Assembly: GCF_011290685.1 (NCBI RefSeq)
Contig: NZ_JAANYN010000001.1
Span: 479,325-543,324, forward strand
DNA length: 64,000 nucleotides
Reading direction: 5' to 3'
Source of the DNA: Cyclobacterium plantarum
GTDB lineage: Bacteria; Bacteroidota; Bacteroidia; Cytophagales; Cyclobacteriaceae
The stretch's first letter is position 1, and each line of letters starts with the position of its first letter. The position numbers were made by a program, and so were the translations under genes. Below are positions 52,324 through 61,803 of the stretch, piece by piece. The notes beneath the pieces were generated by a model, which was not told the origin of the DNA, searched no databases, and was given only the letters and a program-made list of their open reading frames with translations.

Positions 52324-53778
52324 ATGTCTTTAAAAATTAAAGTTAAATCCGGGCTTAAGTGGAATCTAATCAATCAGGTAGTTTCCCAAGTTATTTTTGT
52401 CTGGTTTGGGATTTATTTGGCTCGATTACTTGGACCAGAAGCTTACGGATTAGTTGGGATGATTACCGTATTTTCTGGCTTTGCAAATTTATTTGTTGAC
52501 TTTGGCTTTAGTTCAGCCATTGTTTATGACCCGAAACTTACAAAAAACAAAATTTCAAGTGTTTTTTGGCTCAACTTTTTTATTGGCGTTGTTATTTATT
52601 TAATTTTCTATTTTGGATCCCCACTTCTTGCTGATTTTTATAAGTTAGAAGAACTTAAAGTATTAACAAGAGTGGTTACTATTAGTTTAATAATTAATTC
52701 CTTAACTGGTGTTCCAAACTCATTAATTAGTAAATCAATAAGCTTTAAAGAAAAAATCAAAGGAGGCTGGATATCTACTGTTATTAGTTATTCAGTTGCT
52801 TTTTATTTGGCTTTTAATGGATATGGCGTTTGGAGTTTAGTATTTCAAACCCTTCTTTTTTCCTTTTTTAATCTCTTGTTTGTTTGGAAAATAGCTGATT
52901 TTAAACCAGGTTTTTATTTTTCATATGCCGATATAAGATCTTTGATTTTGTATGGTTCTGGCATTGCTGGCACAAATTTGTTAGGTTATTTGACTCGAAA
53001 TCTTGATAATTTACTAATAGGGAAATTTTTAGGAGGATCTTCTCTAGGAATTTATTCCAGGAGTTATGGTTTAATGATGTTACCTATTAAAAATATATCT
53101 AGTGTTTTTACTAAAGTGCTTTTTCCTGCATTTTCTAAAATCCAAAATCAGCCAGATGTAATAGCTTTTTATTATCTTAAGGCAACAAAAATTATTGCCT
53201 TATTTTCTTTTCCTATTATGTTTTGTTTTTTCGCAATTTCTAAAGAATTCGTATTGTTGTTTTTAGGGAAGGATTGGGTTGAAGCAATTTTCATTATCCA
53301 AATGTTGAGCATCCTTGGTGCTGTCCAATCGATTTTAACCCTAAATGGTGTTATTTACAACTCTTTAGGGAAAGCGACAACCGCCTTTAAAGTTACCTTG
53401 TTCCTTAATTTTGTTTTAATCCCTTCCTGGTTTATTGGCATGAAATTTGGTGGACTTAATGGGTTGGTTATAGCCTATGTAATAATTGGTACATTTGGAT
53501 CAATACCAATATTAGCTATTGCATTAAGGTATATTCATTTATCCGTTTTAGATCAATTAAAAAATTTGTTTATTATAATTTTGGGTTCGGTGTCCATAAT
53601 TATTTCTTCATTCCTTATCGACTTATTCTTTACTATTCCGCTTATTTATAGTTTTATTTTTAAAATTATTATTGGAGGCATAGTTTTTTTACTAATTGTA
53701 ATCCCTTTAGAAAAAGGATTTTTATTTGAAATTTATAATATTATTGTGTCAAAGGATAAAGATTTACATAAGTTTTAA
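52324..53778 (+). CDS. Lipopolysaccharide/exopolysaccharide flippase (WzxC/TuaB-like)
   Basis: A 484-residue MOP-superfamily flippase. LKWNLINQVVSQVIFVWFGI, LARLLGPEAYGLVGMITVFS and LFVDFGFSSAIVYDPKLTKN are typical of WzxC-type proteins. About a dozen hydrophobic helices follow. It would flip the lipid-linked repeat unit of cluster 2. It starts 3 bases after the glycosyltransferase stop and is AT-rich in the same way as that gene. It ends the AT-rich patch; a 248-base gap follows. Confidence 0.9.
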   Translation: MSLKIKVKSGLKWNLINQVVSQVIFVWFGIYLARLLGPEAYGLVGMITVFSGFANLFVDFGFSSAIVYDPKLTKNKISSVFWLNFFIGVVIYLIFYFGSPLLADFYKLEELKVLTRVVTISLIINSLTGVPNSLISKSISFKEKIKGGWISTVISYSVAFYLAFNGYGVWSLVFQTLLFSFFNLLFVWKIADFKPGFYFSYADIRSLILYGSGIAGTNLLGYLTRNLDNLLIGKFLGGSSLGIYSRSYGLMMLPIKNISSVFTKVLFPAFSKIQNQPDVIAFYYLKATKIIALFSFPIMFCFFAISKEFVLLFLGKDWVEAIFIIQMLSILGAVQSILTLNGVIYNSLGKATTAFKVTLFLNFVLIPSWFIGMKFGGLNGLVIAYVIIGTFGSIPILAIALRYIHLSVLDQLKNLFIIILGSVSIIISSFLIDLFFTIPLIYSFIFKIIIGGIVFLLIVIPLEKGFLFEIYNIIVSKDKDLHKF

Positions 53779-54026
53779 AGTTTATTAATGATATCATTAC
53801 GGATTAGTTTTAATATTTTGATTTTGCTCTAATTTAATATGTATTTATTTCTCGATAATAATCATATTAGAGGCTTTAATAATTGAATATTGCCAACCAT
53901 TTCTATATTTAAATGTATTTTGGAAAGGAATGTTCCTTTTAGGCCTTATAGACAAAGATACTATTATTGGGTAGGTGCCTAGTTCAATTGGTTGAATAGC
54001 AAGCTTTTAAGTAAAGTAGATAAGCA

Positions 54027-54917
54027 TTGATATTAGAAGTGAATTCCGAAAAAAAGCAAATAATTGATATTTCGGTAATCATCCCCACCTATAAAGATTG
54101 GGAACGTCTGAAGTGGTGTCTTGCAGCATTAAAGGAACAAAACTATCCGAAGCACCAGTTCGAGGTTTTGGTGATCAATAATGCTCCATCTGATCCGCCT
54201 CCCTCTTGGTGGAAAGAACAAAAAGGAGTAAGCTTACTGGAGGAAGAAAAACCAGGCTCTTATGCTGCAAGGAACCTGGCGATTCAAAAAGCCAGGGGAA
54301 CCGTTTTGGCATTTACGGATGCAGATTGTTTACCTGAACCCGACTGGTTGTCGGAAGGCATGAAGGTTATTGAATACAACGGTTACAGCCGTGTTGGTGG
54401 TAGAATTAATATTTTCCAAACAGATAAAGGAAACAAATTTGCTTTTATCTATGAAAAATATTTTGCCTTCCAGCAGGAACGTAATGTAAAGTTGTATAAG
54501 AAATCAGTAACAGGAAATTTTTTTGCGAAGAAAGACCTCTTCGATCAATACGGACTTTTTGATGAAAACCTGCAATCGGGCGGGGATTTTTTCTGGAACA
54601 TTAAAGTGAGCCAGGCCGGTGAAAATATCGGTTATGCCAAAAATGCAGTGGTCAATCATCCTGCCAGAGAAAGAATTTCAAAAATTGCCGAAAAGAAGCG
54701 AAGAACAATTGGGGGGTATTATCTTGAATCGTTTTCCAAACTAAAATTAAGTCGGCAGATGCTTACATTACTCAAAAGAACATTACCTCCTATTTCAAGA
54801 ATTGATTATATTAAATTTGACTCCTTAGGCGATTACCTGATCGTCTTGTTGATCAGATGGTATATCGAATTGTTGGGAGTTGCGGAGCTGCTTAAATTGT
54901 GTCGGCTAAAAAAATAA
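54027..54917 (+). CDS. Family 2 glycosyltransferase
   Basis: A 296-residue GT-A fold inverting glycosyltransferase. The nucleotide-binding start is DISVIIPTYKDWERLKWCLA; the DxD-like motif is in LAFTDADCLPEPDWL, and the acceptor region has GGDFFWNIKVSQAG. No ATG is available near the N-terminus: the frame opens with TTG at 54027, and GTG at 54039 is an alternative, so the exact start is uncertain. A C-terminal segment (YLIVLLIRWYIELLGVAELL) is hydrophobic and may dock to the membrane. It begins a second tightly packed run of cluster 2. Confidence 0.85.
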   Translation: MILEVNSEKKQIIDISVIIPTYKDWERLKWCLAALKEQNYPKHQFEVLVINNAPSDPPPSWWKEQKGVSLLEEEKPGSYAARNLAIQKARGTVLAFTDADCLPEPDWLSEGMKVIEYNGYSRVGGRINIFQTDKGNKFAFIYEKYFAFQQERNVKLYKKSVTGNFFAKKDLFDQYGLFDENLQSGGDFFWNIKVSQAGENIGYAKNAVVNHPARERISKIAEKKRRTIGGYYLESFSKLKLSRQMLTLLKRTLPPISRIDYIKFDSLGDYLIVLLIRWYIELLGVAELLKLCRLKK

Positions 54918-54943
54918 ATCTTAAAATTCGTAACAAGGCATAG

Positions 54944-56074
54944 ATGAAAGGTAATATCAAAGAATTGGATGTATTTATTTTAAAATCATTGAAACAAGAA
55001 GAGGTCAACTTGAAGGCGCTGATCAAAGTTGTGTTTGGTTTTAAAAAATGGATCCTGCTGATTACCCTTTTTGTTTTCAGTTTGGGTCTATTGTATCTGA
55101 TAACTGCTCCAACAGAATATTCAACTACTTCGAAGCTGCTAATGGAACAGCCTGCAGGTCTCAATAACAAAGCTCTTGGAGGTTTGGCTTCTATTTCAGG
55201 ATTGGGCAACCTGGGGCTTGGGGATCAGAATTCTGAGGCTTTGCCAGCTGAATTGATACCCGAATTGTTAATGGAAAGTGACTTTTTGAAAAACCTGATG
55301 TATGAAAACGTTTATCTGGAAGAGGTTCAGGACAGTATAACCCTGTTTGATTTTGTAAATGAATATGAAAAGCATCATTTTTATTTTTACTTATTACGCC
55401 TTCCTTCCTTAGTTAAATCAACCCTTTTTTCTTCTGAGCAAGGGCCAATGGCTATCCCTGACAAAACAAATATTCCAAAAGAACGGAATATATTATCTTT
55501 TGAGCCTGCTGAGCGAAAAACCATTAGTCAGCTAAAAAAGCGAATAGTAGTAGAAAAGGAAGAGAGGTTATTGGTCATCCAAACCAAAATGCATGAATCC
55601 TTAGCAAGTGCCATGCTGAACGACATATTGGTCAGGCATTTGAAGGAATACCTTACCGATATTATTTTGGAAAAAGAGTTGAAAAATTTCAATTTTATCA
55701 AGGAAAGGACAGAAGAGGCAAAAATCCGTGTGGAGAAAACACAAAATAGCCTCGCTAAATTCAGGGACAGTAATAGAGGAATCAATTCACAACTGGTAAA
55801 AACCGAAGAGGACAGATTGCAGTCTGATTTTAACCTGGAATTTAACGTGTATAATTCCCTGGCGCAACAGCTGGAGCAATCTCGGATAAAGGTCCAGGAA
55901 GCCAGGCCTCTGCTGACAATTTTTCAAAAGCCTCAGGTTCCAATCATACCCAGTGAGCCTAAGTATCTGTTATTGGGTATTGCTTTTCTATTTTTAGGAG
56001 GGATTATAGGCTTTCTTTTCATTTTTGGACTATTGGTTTATCGTTTATTGAAAGTTCATTTTTCAGATGATTAG
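54944..56074 (+). CDS. Chain-length determinant protein (Wzz/GumC-like), no kinase domain
   Basis: A 376-residue membrane protein with the Wzz layout: a first helix near residue 35-54 (WILLITLFVFSLGLLYLI), a large periplasmic domain with coiled coil (about 230-330) and a second helix near the C-terminus (LLLGIAFLFLGGIIGFLFIF). A proline-rich PQVPIIPSEPKYL precedes the second helix, as in other Wzz proteins. There is no Walker motif and no tyrosine cluster, so it cannot act as an autokinase, unlike the Wzc of cluster 1. It overlaps the next gene by 8 bases. Confidence 0.88.
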   Translation: MKGNIKELDVFILKSLKQEEVNLKALIKVVFGFKKWILLITLFVFSLGLLYLITAPTEYSTTSKLLMEQPAGLNNKALGGLASISGLGNLGLGDQNSEALPAELIPELLMESDFLKNLMYENVYLEEVQDSITLFDFVNEYEKHHFYFYLLRLPSLVKSTLFSSEQGPMAIPDKTNIPKERNILSFEPAERKTISQLKKRIVVEKEERLLVIQTKMHESLASAMLNDILVRHLKEYLTDIILEKELKNFNFIKERTEEAKIRVEKTQNSLAKFRDSNRGINSQLVKTEEDRLQSDFNLEFNVYNSLAQQLEQSRIKVQEARPLLTIFQKPQVPIIPSEPKYLLLGIAFLFLGGIIGFLFIFGLLVYRLLKVHFSDD

Positions 56075-57023
56075 TGTTATTATTCCCATCTACAATAAAT
56101 TCCCCCACCTGGATAGATCTGTAGATTCGGTTTTAAACCAGGATTTTGAAGATTTTGAATTGATCCTTGTGGACGATGGGTCTTCAGATGGCAGTTATGA
56201 AAAAGCACTTTCTTTTAACGATGATCGGATAAAGGTATTCCAAAGGGGTACGCCGGGGCCTGGGGGGTATGCGGCAAGAAATCTGGGCATATCGAAAGCA
56301 AAATTTGACTGGATTGCTTTTTTGGATGCTGATGATGCATGGAAGCCTAACCATTTAGCTACTTTCTCAGACCTCATTGATAGTAAGCCTGATATATCAA
56401 TTGTATCTACCTCATGGACAGATGTTTTTGATGGGAAAGACAGCAGTAAGTCTTTTGACAGTGCCTATCATAGAAAACACCAAACCAAGGGTGTGCACGA
56501 AATTGACCTGGAATCTTTTTTAGTGAACAGCCGGGATGGCTTTCCACCTTTCTGGACAGGGGCATTGGGTATCCGCAAATCTTTATTAGAATCTATTTCG
56601 GGTTTTCCTGAAGGAAGGTGCAAGCGCGGCGGAGATGTGGATACCTGGTTAAGGGCTATTTATTGGGGGAAATTGGCCCTTTGGTCTCCCCAGAAAACGG
56701 TAATTTATCATAGGGATTCCGTAAATATGGTCACCAAAACCCAGGTTTTTGAGTTGGGCTGTGAAGCAGATACCGTTAAGCTGCTGGCGGAAAAAGCAGA
56801 AAGTGAAGAGGTTAAATCGCTGTTATTTCAGTTTTTAAATTCCAGGGTAGTCAGCAGGTGGCTTCAAACCCTAAGAGTGGGGCAAAAACCAGGATCCCTA
56901 TGGGGAAAGACCAAATGGAGACACCTTAATTTTAAGGGTAGAGTTATCACATTGGTTTCTATTTTTCCTCCTGAGGTGACAGCAAAGGCTTACCGGGTCC
57001 TCAGCAGAGGTAAATATGATTGA
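56067..57023 (+). CDS. Family 2 glycosyltransferase
   Basis: A 318-residue GT-A enzyme. ISVIIPIYNKFPHLDRSVDS starts the nucleotide-binding domain, followed by LILVDDGSSDGSYEKAL and the DxD motif in AFLDADDAWKPNHL. GFPEGRCKRGGDVDTWLRAI lies in the acceptor region. It overlaps the Wzz gene by 8 bases and the polymerase gene by 8 bases, so the three are translationally coupled. Donor and acceptor are unknown. Confidence 0.92.
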   Translation: MISVIIPIYNKFPHLDRSVDSVLNQDFEDFELILVDDGSSDGSYEKALSFNDDRIKVFQRGTPGPGGYAARNLGISKAKFDWIAFLDADDAWKPNHLATFSDLIDSKPDISIVSTSWTDVFDGKDSSKSFDSAYHRKHQTKGVHEIDLESFLVNSRDGFPPFWTGALGIRKSLLESISGFPEGRCKRGGDVDTWLRAIYWGKLALWSPQKTVIYHRDSVNMVTKTQVFELGCEADTVKLLAEKAESEEVKSLLFQFLNSRVVSRWLQTLRVGQKPGSLWGKTKWRHLNFKGRVITLVSIFPPEVTAKAYRVLSRGKYD

Positions 57024-58209
57024 TAAATTGCATTTTTCTTTGCCAAATAAAATCCGATTAAAGGAAGTTCTCCAGTGGGATTTTTTCTCTGTTTTGCTGG
57101 TCGTACTCTTGTTTTTCAGGATACTCGTGGACAGATCAGGACTGGGAGCAGTAGTAGGGCTGGCCCTTTTGGGAGGTTTTTTCCTTTTATTGTTGTTCAA
57201 ATTGAGTATACCAAAATACTTGCTATTTTACACAGGTTTTTTTTTCCTGTTGATTGGATATGCTTTTTTGAATGCGGTCTACCTGCACAATCAACCCTTT
57301 TTTAGCATCAGAGGGGTAGTTCGCTATTTTTCTTATTTTGCGGTTTTTATCTTGGCTTACTATAGCAAAGTGTCTTTCCGACAAATTTTCATACTATATA
57401 CTCTGGTCGTTCTGCTGGAAAGTGTGCTCGCAGTTTTTCAGTTTTTGTTTATGGGAATGGAAAGACCCAGCGGAACCTTTATCAATTCAAATCATTTCAG
57501 TTATTTTTTGGTGCCTTATTTTGCAATTTTATTAGTCGTATACAGGTATTACTTCTCTGCGTTTCTAATTTTCCTTCTTTCTTCATTTTTAGGTGGCATG
57601 GGTGGCGTTATAAGCCTTTTGTTGGTATTGTTTTTATTTATGCTTCGCTATGCCAGGCGATGGCAGAAAATTTTTGCTATTTTAATATTCCCATTTTTTC
57701 TGGCCGGAGCAGCATTTTTGATGCAAAACAGGATCAAGGAGTTGACAGATGTAACATCGATCTCTGAGAGGCTTGCCGAAAATCAGGCAGGAGGAGGCAG
57801 CTCTCTGGTGTGGAGAATTGTGACCTGGAAATTGATGTACGATGAGCTGGTAGCAAAGGATGGCCTGTATACTGGTATGGGTCTGGAATTTGCATCCCTG
57901 GCAAGTCCTTATTTTTTAGAAAGCAGTATAAGAGAACCACACAATGATTATATAAGGGTATTGCTTGAATTTGGCATATTTGGACTGATCATGTTTTTAT
58001 TTGCTTTGTATTATGCTTTGTCCAGAATGAGAAGGGCCTCTATAATACACAATTCCAACACGTATTTTGCCATATATGCAGCACTTGCAGCTATATTTTT
58101 AGGAATGATTGTTGGGAATATCGTTGTATTGAATACACTTTGGTGGTTGTTGCTGGCAATAATAGCCATCAAACACAAGGAGGAGAAATTAATGAAAACA
58201 GACGTTTAA
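57016..58209 (+). CDS. O-antigen polymerase/ligase-like protein (Wzy)
   Basis: A 397-residue membrane protein with many hydrophobic helices. The Wzy/WaaL signature REPHNDYIRVLLEFGIFGLI is near residue 310, and the preceding loop has RIVTWKLMYDELVAKDGLYT. It would polymerise flipped repeat units in the periplasm. It overlaps the upstream GT2 gene by 8 bases, and the next gene starts immediately after its stop codon. A ligase function is an alternative, but its place in a cluster with Wzx and Wzz favours polymerase. Confidence 0.85.
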   Translation: MIDKLHFSLPNKIRLKEVLQWDFFSVLLVVLLFFRILVDRSGLGAVVGLALLGGFFLLLLFKLSIPKYLLFYTGFFFLLIGYAFLNAVYLHNQPFFSIRGVVRYFSYFAVFILAYYSKVSFRQIFILYTLVVLLESVLAVFQFLFMGMERPSGTFINSNHFSYFLVPYFAILLVVYRYYFSAFLIFLLSSFLGGMGGVISLLLVLFLFMLRYARRWQKIFAILIFPFFLAGAAFLMQNRIKELTDVTSISERLAENQAGGGSSLVWRIVTWKLMYDELVAKDGLYTGMGLEFASLASPYFLESSIREPHNDYIRVLLEFGIFGLIMFLFALYYALSRMRRASIIHNSNTYFAIYAALAAIFLGMIVGNIVVLNTLWWLLLAIIAIKHKEEKLMKTDV

Positions 58210-59082
58210 ATGGGCAACAAACTTGCGATAGTTACACCGGCGAAAAATGAGGCCAAGAACATCCGGAATTTAATTCAAGGGATGGCCAACCAAATCCGCA
58301 AACCTGATTTATGGATTTTTATCAACGATGGAAGTACGGATGATACTGTTCAGATATTTGAAAAGGAACTGGACAACCATGCTTCAGCATTTAAAAATAC
58401 CATAGTGCAAAGGGTGGACTACGAAGATGTAGAAAAAGGCTATGCCCTTGGCCCGAAATACAGCAGAATTATCAAATTTGGTTTGGAACAAATTTTTGAT
58501 CTTGAAAAGAAAAATAAGGCTGATTATGATTTTGTAGGTATTTTGGACAGTGATGTAGTTCCGGAAAAGGACTATTACAGAAGGCTTCTGGAAAATTTCA
58601 GGAAGGATCCCAAATTAGGTATAGCTTCCGCTGCCCGTCAACTCGAAGATTATGGAAGCGAAATCATTACCAGTTATGTAAACAGAAGTTTTGCACCTAG
58701 TGGATTCCGGGTTTGGAGGCGAAAATGTTTGGATGATACAGGTTATAAGATTTCAGTTTCTCAGGATGCGGTATCTGCTGCCAAAGCCATCATGATGGAT
58801 TGGAAAGTACGGTCATTTCCTGATTTGGAAGTTCGATTGAGGCAAAGAGGAGCAAAATTTGGTTACGAGTACTATGGCAAGTCTGCTTACATGCGTCACG
58901 TACCTTACTTGTACGTGTGGGCAGGAGCTGCAAGAATGTTCCTTAAAGGAAAAAAGGCGGATGCCAGGCAGTACATCAATGGATATAAGGAAGCATCTAA
59001 ACAAAAGGTGGGACGAATTGATGATCCATTGGCAATTAAATATTTCAGGCATCGATTTTATTATAAACTGCTCGGAAAGTAA
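58210..59082 (+). CDS. Family 2 glycosyltransferase
   Basis: A 290-residue GT-A enzyme. KLAIVTPAKNEAKNIRNLIQ and WIFINDGSTDDTVQIFEKEL form the nucleotide-binding half; GILDSDVVPEKDYYRRLL contains the DxD motif. VWRRKCLDDTGYK and SVSQDAVSAAKAI are in the acceptor half. It starts directly after the polymerase stop codon, and its TAA overlaps the next ATG by one base (TAATG). Confidence 0.9.
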   Translation: MGNKLAIVTPAKNEAKNIRNLIQGMANQIRKPDLWIFINDGSTDDTVQIFEKELDNHASAFKNTIVQRVDYEDVEKGYALGPKYSRIIKFGLEQIFDLEKKNKADYDFVGILDSDVVPEKDYYRRLLENFRKDPKLGIASAARQLEDYGSEIITSYVNRSFAPSGFRVWRRKCLDDTGYKISVSQDAVSAAKAIMMDWKVRSFPDLEVRLRQRGAKFGYEYYGKSAYMRHVPYLYVWAGAARMFLKGKKADARQYINGYKEASKQKVGRIDDPLAIKYFRHRFYYKLLGK

Positions 59083-59579
59083 TGAAGCCCAAGGTAATTC
59101 TTTTAATTTATGGTTCTGGTGGGCACAAAGCCCAAATGGAAAGACTTCTGAATAAAATGGATCGGCAGAATGCGGAAATAAAAATTGATTTTATCGCCAT
59201 CACAGAAACTGGGGCATCCATTGAGCATCATCTTGTCCTTGAAAATTTTGAGCAACCCCCATTCAGAAATAAATATTTTTCTGCAGCCCATTTTTTTAAA
59301 CTCCCACAGAAATATTTCAATTTTCTCCAATGCTTTTTTCGTATTAGAAAGAATTATCAGGTAGTTTCAGTAATTTCTACAGGACCGGGACTGGCTATTC
59401 CGTTTTCCATGCTATTTAAGATGCTAAAATCCAAAATCATTTTTATTGAGACCTGGTCCAGGTTTGAAACCCAATCCTATGCCGGAAAAGTCATGTATCG
59501 CTTGGCGGACAGGTTTTATATTCAAAACAGATCCCAGGAAAAGTTTTATCCAAAAGCAATTTACTCGGGTTTATTATGA
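59082..59579 (+). CDS. Alg14-like subunit of a two-part glycosyltransferase (PssD/EpsE-like)
   Basis: A 165-residue protein matching the N-terminal half of an MurG-like GT-B enzyme. VILLIYGSGGHKAQMERLLN is the Alg14 signature, and VVSVISTGPGLAIPFSMLFK and IIFIETWSRFETQSYAGKVM follow. Alg14 anchors the catalytic Alg13 subunit at the membrane and binds the acceptor. It overlaps the Alg13-like gene by 4 bases. Confidence 0.9.
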   Translation: MKPKVILLIYGSGGHKAQMERLLNKMDRQNAEIKIDFIAITETGASIEHHLVLENFEQPPFRNKYFSAAHFFKLPQKYFNFLQCFFRIRKNYQVVSVISTGPGLAIPFSMLFKMLKSKIIFIETWSRFETQSYAGKVMYRLADRFYIQNRSQEKFYPKAIYSGLL

Positions 59580-60031
59580 AGATATTGGTAACAGTGGGTA
59601 CAACCAGATTTGATTCTTTGATAAAGTACCTCGATGAGCTAATTTTACCTTCGGATATGGCTTTTACTTTCCAGATTGCTGATGGCGCATATAAGCCAGT
59701 AAACCATCCATTTTTCTCATTTTCCAAAAAAATAGATCAATACTACCAAAGTAGTGATGTGATAATTTGTCATGCCGGAGCAGGGACCATTTACAAACTT
59801 TTGGAACTGAGGAAGAGGATCATCATTGTGCCCAATACCGAAAGAACAGATAACCACCAATTGGATATCGCAGCCTTTATGGGAAATAATGGGTATGCCT
59901 TGACGGTCATTGATTTTGATGAACTTTTCAATGCCCTGCAACAAATTAAAGGAATAGATTTGTTGCCCTTTGAAAAACATGATTTTGATAAAACAGAGGA
60001 AATCCTCAGATTTAGCGTCAGCGGAAATTGA
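59576..60031 (+). CDS. Alg13-like catalytic subunit of a two-part glycosyltransferase (PssE/EpsF-like)
   Basis: A 151-residue protein equal to the C-terminal half of a family 28 glycosyltransferase. MKILVTVGTTRFDSLIKYLD starts it; SSDVIICHAGAGTIYKLLEL is the donor-binding motif with the conserved HAGAGT, and VPNTERTDNHQLDIAAFM completes the site. With the Alg14-like protein it would form one active transferase, probably adding glucuronate, glucose or GlcNAc to a lipid-linked intermediate. It overlaps the upstream gene by 4 bases. Confidence 0.92.
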   Translation: MKILVTVGTTRFDSLIKYLDELILPSDMAFTFQIADGAYKPVNHPFFSFSKKIDQYYQSSDVIICHAGAGTIYKLLELRKRIIIVPNTERTDNHQLDIAAFMGNNGYALTVIDFDELFNALQQIKGIDLLPFEKHDFDKTEEILRFSVSGN

Positions 60032-60072
60032 GCTGCTCCTTTTTTACTTTAATAGATATTTTTTGCGGTAGT

Positions 60073-61758
60073 ATGTTGTTGATTAATTTTAGAAAGTGGT
60101 GGTTTTTTACCTTCATTTTTCTCCTTTTTCATATAAATGCTTTTTCACAGGTTCTGGCACCGGGCACTCCAATTTTAGAGGAGTTATCCAGAAGGCAGCA
60201 AGTAATCCATTCTGAAGAAACGGCGGAAAAAGAAGTTCTTTCCATTCGTCCCCAGATTACGGATGAAATTGGATCAAAGAACAAGTCCGAGTCTAAAAGA
60301 AGCCATTTTGATTTTTCCGTCCTTCCATTAGTCAGTAATCAGATCTTTAACGGGCAGAGGCCCTATGGTTGGGGAGATTTTGGTATTCCTCCCGGTCGCG
60401 GATTTCAGCAATACCTGAGTGGGGGTATTTTTGCCAGGTTGGGATTTTTAAACTTCCAGCTACAACCAGAATTTGTTTTTTCTCAGGATAAGCCTTTTAA
60501 GGGATTTCCTGAAAGTTTTTCACCAGCTGTACAAAGGGCCCGGTTTCACTATTGGAACAATGATGATACCCCGGAAAATTTTTCAAATGGAGGGTATAAC
60601 AGATTTTGGTGGGGCCAATCAAGTTTCACAGCAAGCTTTGGAGCATTTGAAATCGGCGTATCCTCACGTTCTGTTTGGTGGGGTCCGGGACAATGGAGCT
60701 CACTCACTTTTTCAAATAATGCAGAAAGTTTTCCCTATTTGACTCTAAATACCATCAAGCCGGCAAAAACTGCTATTGGTAATTTTGAAGGGCAGGTATT
60801 GGTTGGAAGGTTAGAAAATTCTGGTAGAGAAGCTTCGCAAATCCCTCAATTGAATGATAGGTATTTTCTCCCTTTTGAAGGGGACTGGAGGTACTTGAAC
60901 GGCTTCATGGTAAGCTATCAGCCAAAGTGGGTTCCTGGCTTTTTCCTGGGCTTTTTAAGAACTTTTCAGCAGTATAACGATAATAGAGGTGACAAATTCA
61001 GGGACTATTTTCCTATTTTTGATGCATTTCAAAAGAAGAACTTTTTTGAAGATGGGAATACCCTGGCCTTTGACAATGAGGCCAGAGATCAACAAGCTGT
61101 AATATTTATTCGTCTGGTAAATAAAGCTTCCAATGCTGAGATATATGCGGAGTATGGGAGAAGGGATCACTCGTATGATTGGAGGGAGGCTCTGATGAAC
61201 CCGGAACATGCAAGGGCCTATTTGATGGGCTTTCAAAAGCTTTTTTCATTAAGCAAAGAAAATAAGTTCTTCCAAATTAGAGGAGAAGTGACCCAACATC
61301 AGGAATCCGTAAATCGATACATCCGCTATGAAGGTTTAGGAGGTAGAACATCCTGGGCCACACACTATCAGGTAAGGGGATTTGTAAATAGAGGACAATC
61401 TTTGGGCACGGGTATAGGTACTGGCAGCAACAGCCAAACCCTTGAATTTTCGGTTGTTGATGAATTCGACAAGTTGGGGATAATAGTGGAGCGGATCGCC
61501 AACCACCAGGACTTTTACTACCGTGCGTTTGGACAGCAGGATGAAGTTCAACCCTGGGTGGATTTGAGTGTAGGCGTTATTTTTAATAAGAGATGGAATA
61601 ATGTATTGCTGGGATCAAAATTGCAGCTGGTGAATGGCAAAAATTACCAATGGCAAACCTCAAGCGACAGCAGTCCTGATTTTCCAACTGGAAAGCATTT
61701 GTTGTCCTTTCATGGTAATCTCCATTTGGTTTATTTATGGGATTTTAAGGATAATTAG
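60073..61758 (+). CDS. Capsule assembly Wzi family outer-membrane protein
   Basis: A 561-residue beta-barrel protein. I chose the ATG at 60073, which gives a signal peptide (LINFRKWWFFTFIFLLFHIN, ending before FSQ); the frame is open from a TTG at 60028 that overlaps the Alg13-like gene. RPYGWGDFGIPPGRGFQQYL, NRFWWGQSSFTASFGAFEIG and SRSVWWGPGQWSSLTFSNN are characteristic Wzi motifs. Wzi anchors capsule or exopolysaccharide on the cell surface. Its presence suggests that the product of cluster 2 remains at least partly cell-bound. Confidence 0.9.
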   Translation: MLLINFRKWWFFTFIFLLFHINAFSQVLAPGTPILEELSRRQQVIHSEETAEKEVLSIRPQITDEIGSKNKSESKRSHFDFSVLPLVSNQIFNGQRPYGWGDFGIPPGRGFQQYLSGGIFARLGFLNFQLQPEFVFSQDKPFKGFPESFSPAVQRARFHYWNNDDTPENFSNGGYNRFWWGQSSFTASFGAFEIGVSSRSVWWGPGQWSSLTFSNNAESFPYLTLNTIKPAKTAIGNFEGQVLVGRLENSGREASQIPQLNDRYFLPFEGDWRYLNGFMVSYQPKWVPGFFLGFLRTFQQYNDNRGDKFRDYFPIFDAFQKKNFFEDGNTLAFDNEARDQQAVIFIRLVNKASNAEIYAEYGRRDHSYDWREALMNPEHARAYLMGFQKLFSLSKENKFFQIRGEVTQHQESVNRYIRYEGLGGRTSWATHYQVRGFVNRGQSLGTGIGTGSNSQTLEFSVVDEFDKLGIIVERIANHQDFYYRAFGQQDEVQPWVDLSVGVIFNKRWNNVLLGSKLQLVNGKNYQWQTSSDSSPDFPTGKHLLSFHGNLHLVYLWDFKDN

Positions 61759-61803
61759 ATAGTTTAAATATTTGTAAATACTAATTCAAAAAATTAAATA
61801 AAG

